DNA of 6,987 nucleotides from Acidobacteriota bacterium. Lineage in GTDB: Bacteria; Acidobacteriota; Terriglobia; Terriglobales; Acidobacteriaceae. Location of the stretch: assembly GCA_003225655.1 (NCBI GenBank), contig QIAW01000193.1, forward strand, positions 1 to 6,987, in the 5' to 3' direction. The notes under the pieces are model-generated. The model was given only the letters and a program-made list of their open reading frames with translations, made no database searches and was not told the DNA's origin. The translations under genes and the position numbers were made by a program. Positions 5,730 through 6,987 of this stretch are shown here, piece after piece. Positions within the stretch are counted from its first letter, which is position 1. The number at the start of each line of letters is the position of its first letter.

Positions 5730-6734
5730 CTACGGTTTAAACAAAAAACGATCTGAGTTCGAACCATGGATGGCAACATGGCATAGTGTGCAGGACTGAT
5801 ACTTCTGTGCCTGATTGTGAAACGACGGTATCGCCGGCGCTGCCGAGTCTACCGTGAACGTGTGGCATTCAAGGCAGAGCAGATTGACCTGGCTGCGTTT
5901 CAGCAGCCGTGGATTCGAAGATCCGTGAGGCGTATGGCAGGAGACACACCCCTCTGTCCTTACGGGAGCATGCTCAAAGGCAAAGGGACCTGCTTTATCC
6001 GTATGGCAAGTGAAACAAACCTGGTCCTGGGCTGCGGTGGCGCGCAATTGATGGGTGTTGAATCCGCCGTGGGGATTGTGGCAGTTGCTACAGGCAATCA
6101 AGCCTTCATTCACCTTGTGATGAAAAGGCTTGGAAAAGTCGGCTTTCATTTCCTGGTGGCAGGTGAAGCACAATGTAGGTTGGGCATTTTTCAAGAGCTG
6201 ATGTTCCACCTTCGCCGTGTGGACGGAGTGACAGTCAATACAACCTACGTTGTTTTTCAAATGCTGCGAGCGTAGGAAGTTGCTGTGCTCTTCGCCGAAT
6301 TCATGGCAGCTCAAGCAGCGTTTAGAAGATTCTTCGCGTGAGAGGTTCTTAAGATTGATGATATCTGAGGCATTGGTTGATTCCGAATGGGCCCTGCCCG
6401 GGCCGTGGCATGCCTCACACCCTTGCCATTGCGGACCATGATGTTTGTCAGTCTCGGTTTTCCAGTGCGGCCCTTTTTCAAAGCTGTTGAACATTTCTTC
6501 ATGACAGCTCTTGCAGGTATCTGAACCAACGTACTGCGATGGATCAGCCGCATTGGTGTCATAGGCATTAGGTTGACTGCCCTGGCCTTTTTGTTTCTTG
6601 CCTTGGGCTTCCGTTGGCTTGGCTTTGCCCTGGGAAGAGGGGCTGCTTTGTTGAGGCAACGCAGTTCTGAAAGAAACTAGCACCAACAGGAGCAGTGCTG
6701 CACAAAACGACCCCCTCAATCTTGCCTTCACCAT
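5730..6734 (-). CDS. Periplasmic decaheme cytochrome c, MtrA/DmsE/PioA family
   Basis: 334 residues, matching the roughly 330 of MtrA and DmsE. A signal peptide (about 1-28, VKARLRG then a leucine-rich core) is followed by a Lys/Gln/Ser-rich low-complexity linker to about residue 65. Exactly ten CxxCH motifs follow, beginning at residues 74, 106, 140, 165, 189, 215, 240, 263, 287 and 315, with many spare histidines for bis-His ligation. There is no CxxCK, so this is not an NrfA nitrite reductase. In the family the protein sits inside the partner barrel and carries electrons across the outer membrane; here the barrel gene follows by 18 nt. The start at 6734 is the ATG next to GTG, with a modest GAGG about 9 nt upstream. 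Whether it exports electrons (MtrA, DmsE) or imports them (PioA) cannot be told from sequence. Confidence 0.92.
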   Translation of the reverse strand: MVKARLRGSFCAALLLLVLVSFRTALPQQSSPSSQGKAKPTEAQGKKQKGQGSQPNAYDTNAADPSQYVGSDTCKSCHEEMFNSFEKGPHWKTETDKHHGPQWQGCEACHGPGRAHSESTNASDIINLKNLSREESSKRCLSCHEFGEEHSNFLRSQHLKNNVGCIDCHSVHTAKVEHQLLKNAQPTLCFTCHQEMKADFSKPFHHKVNEGLIACSNCHNPHGGFNTHQLRATAAQDQVCFTCHTDKAGPFAFEHAPVRTEGCVSCHTPHGSSNPRLLKRSQVNLLCLECHTFTVDSAAPAIPSFHNQAQKYQSCTLCHVAIHGSNSDRFLFKP

Positions 6735-6767
6735 GGCTTAGTGCCTCGCATTTGGAAGTTGAAAACG

Positions 6768-6818
6768 TCTACGGATTATCGCTAAGCAGCTCACGACGAG
6801 TCTGTGACGTACGTCACA
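6768..6818 (-). promoter_or_regulatory. CRP/FNR-type operator and promoter of the decaheme-barrel operon
   Basis: TGTGACGTACGTCACA at 6803-6818 is a perfect 16-bp palindrome and an exact match to TGTGA-N6-TCACA. On the minus strand GATAAT (6780-6775) matches five of six -10 bases and gives a start near 6768, about 34 nt ahead of the ATG. The site centre then lies at -42.5, within one base of the class II activator position. Because it is symmetric and sits in the gap before a divergent gene at the right edge, it may serve both directions. Whether CRP, FNR-like, HcpR-like or another member binds cannot be decided here. Confidence 0.7.
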
Positions 6819-6923
6819 TCTCTACTAAACTCTCCCCGCTACGGTACGGAAAATTCGGCGGAGAAGATCGTTTACCATGTTGAGATCTGCGCTAAGCACT
6901 TTGATAACGGCGAGGCAGACTTG

Positions 6924-6941
6924 GGGGTGTTTTTACACTCC
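6924..6941 (+). promoter_or_regulatory. Hairpin in the leader of the divergent gene
   Basis: GGGGTGT and ACACTCC pair as seven base pairs (one G-T) around a TTTT loop. It lies about 35 nt ahead of the ribosome binding site at the right edge. It is not followed by a T-run, so it is not a normal terminator. A role in mRNA stability or translation is possible but unproven. Confidence 0.3.
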
Positions 6942-6974
6942 GGCGAACCTATCTCGTGGGATTAAGAACACGAC

Positions 6975-6980
6975 AGGAGA
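6975..6980 (+). promoter_or_regulatory. Ribosome binding site of a plus-strand gene beginning at or just past the window end
   Basis: AGGAGA is followed by AAAATCA to the last base, so a start codon at 6988 would have ideal spacing. The gene itself is outside the window. A frame open from ATG 6877 to the end would be in register with a start at 6988, but its 37 residues look like no signal peptide or domain and ATG 6877 has no good ribosome binding site, so a start beyond the window is more likely. Confidence 0.55.
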
Positions 6981-6987
6981 AAAATCA

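Noticed and set aside
2275..6734. Cytochrome nitrite reductase system (NrfHA) as the explanation of the NapC-type and multiheme genes
   Set aside because: The multiheme protein has ten CxxCH and no CxxCK catalytic heme site, is of MtrA/DmsE length and layout, and is paired with a barrel gene.

Overview
The window looks like a chromosomal piece of a Gram-negative bacterium that respires with multiheme cytochromes. The style of the proteins (a decaheme MtrA/DmsE-type cytochrome, a large outer-membrane barrel, and a small four-cysteine protein that I associate with Acidobacteriota) suggests Acidobacteriota, perhaps Terriglobia. That assignment is inference from protein character, not from a marker gene.

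Left part, plus strand (1-1215): the C-terminal end of an unidentified gene (2-109), a scar holding a second, diverged copy of the same C-terminal tail (227-298), and immediately after it kdgD (5-dehydro-4-deoxyglucarate dehydratase, 301-1215), a sugar-acid catabolic enzyme. The duplicated tail suggests that kdgD once followed directly behind a paralogue of the upstream gene. A gene-poor stretch of about 300 bp (1216-1512) follows.

Central and right part, minus strand, read from right to left (6734 down to 1513): a periplasmic decaheme cytochrome (MtrA/DmsE/PioA type), an 801-residue outer-membrane barrel (MtrB/PioB type), a small monoheme cytochrome c, a membrane-anchored NapC/NrfH/CymA-type tetraheme quinol dehydrogenase, a 65-residue membrane protein translationally coupled to it, and then a separate 137-residue protein with four conserved-looking cysteines. 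Together these can move electrons from the quinone pool (NapC type) through the periplasm (monoheme cytochrome and decaheme) and across the outer membrane inside the barrel. This is a porin-cytochrome conduit for extracellular electron transfer. The direction (out to a mineral or other acceptor, or in from a donor such as iron) cannot be read from the sequence. No outer-surface multiheme cytochrome lies in the window.

Regulation: three 16-bp palindromes of the CRP/FNR class (TGTGA-N6-TCACA) lie upstream of the decaheme gene (6803-6818), the monoheme cytochrome gene (3295-3310) and the four-cysteine protein gene (1997-2012). At the first two, a plausible -10 hexamer lies where a class II activator would need it. 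The cluster therefore reads as a small redox-responsive regulon under one CRP/FNR-family regulator. At the right edge the window stops at a strong ribosome binding site of a divergent plus-strand gene that may share the 6803-6818 site.
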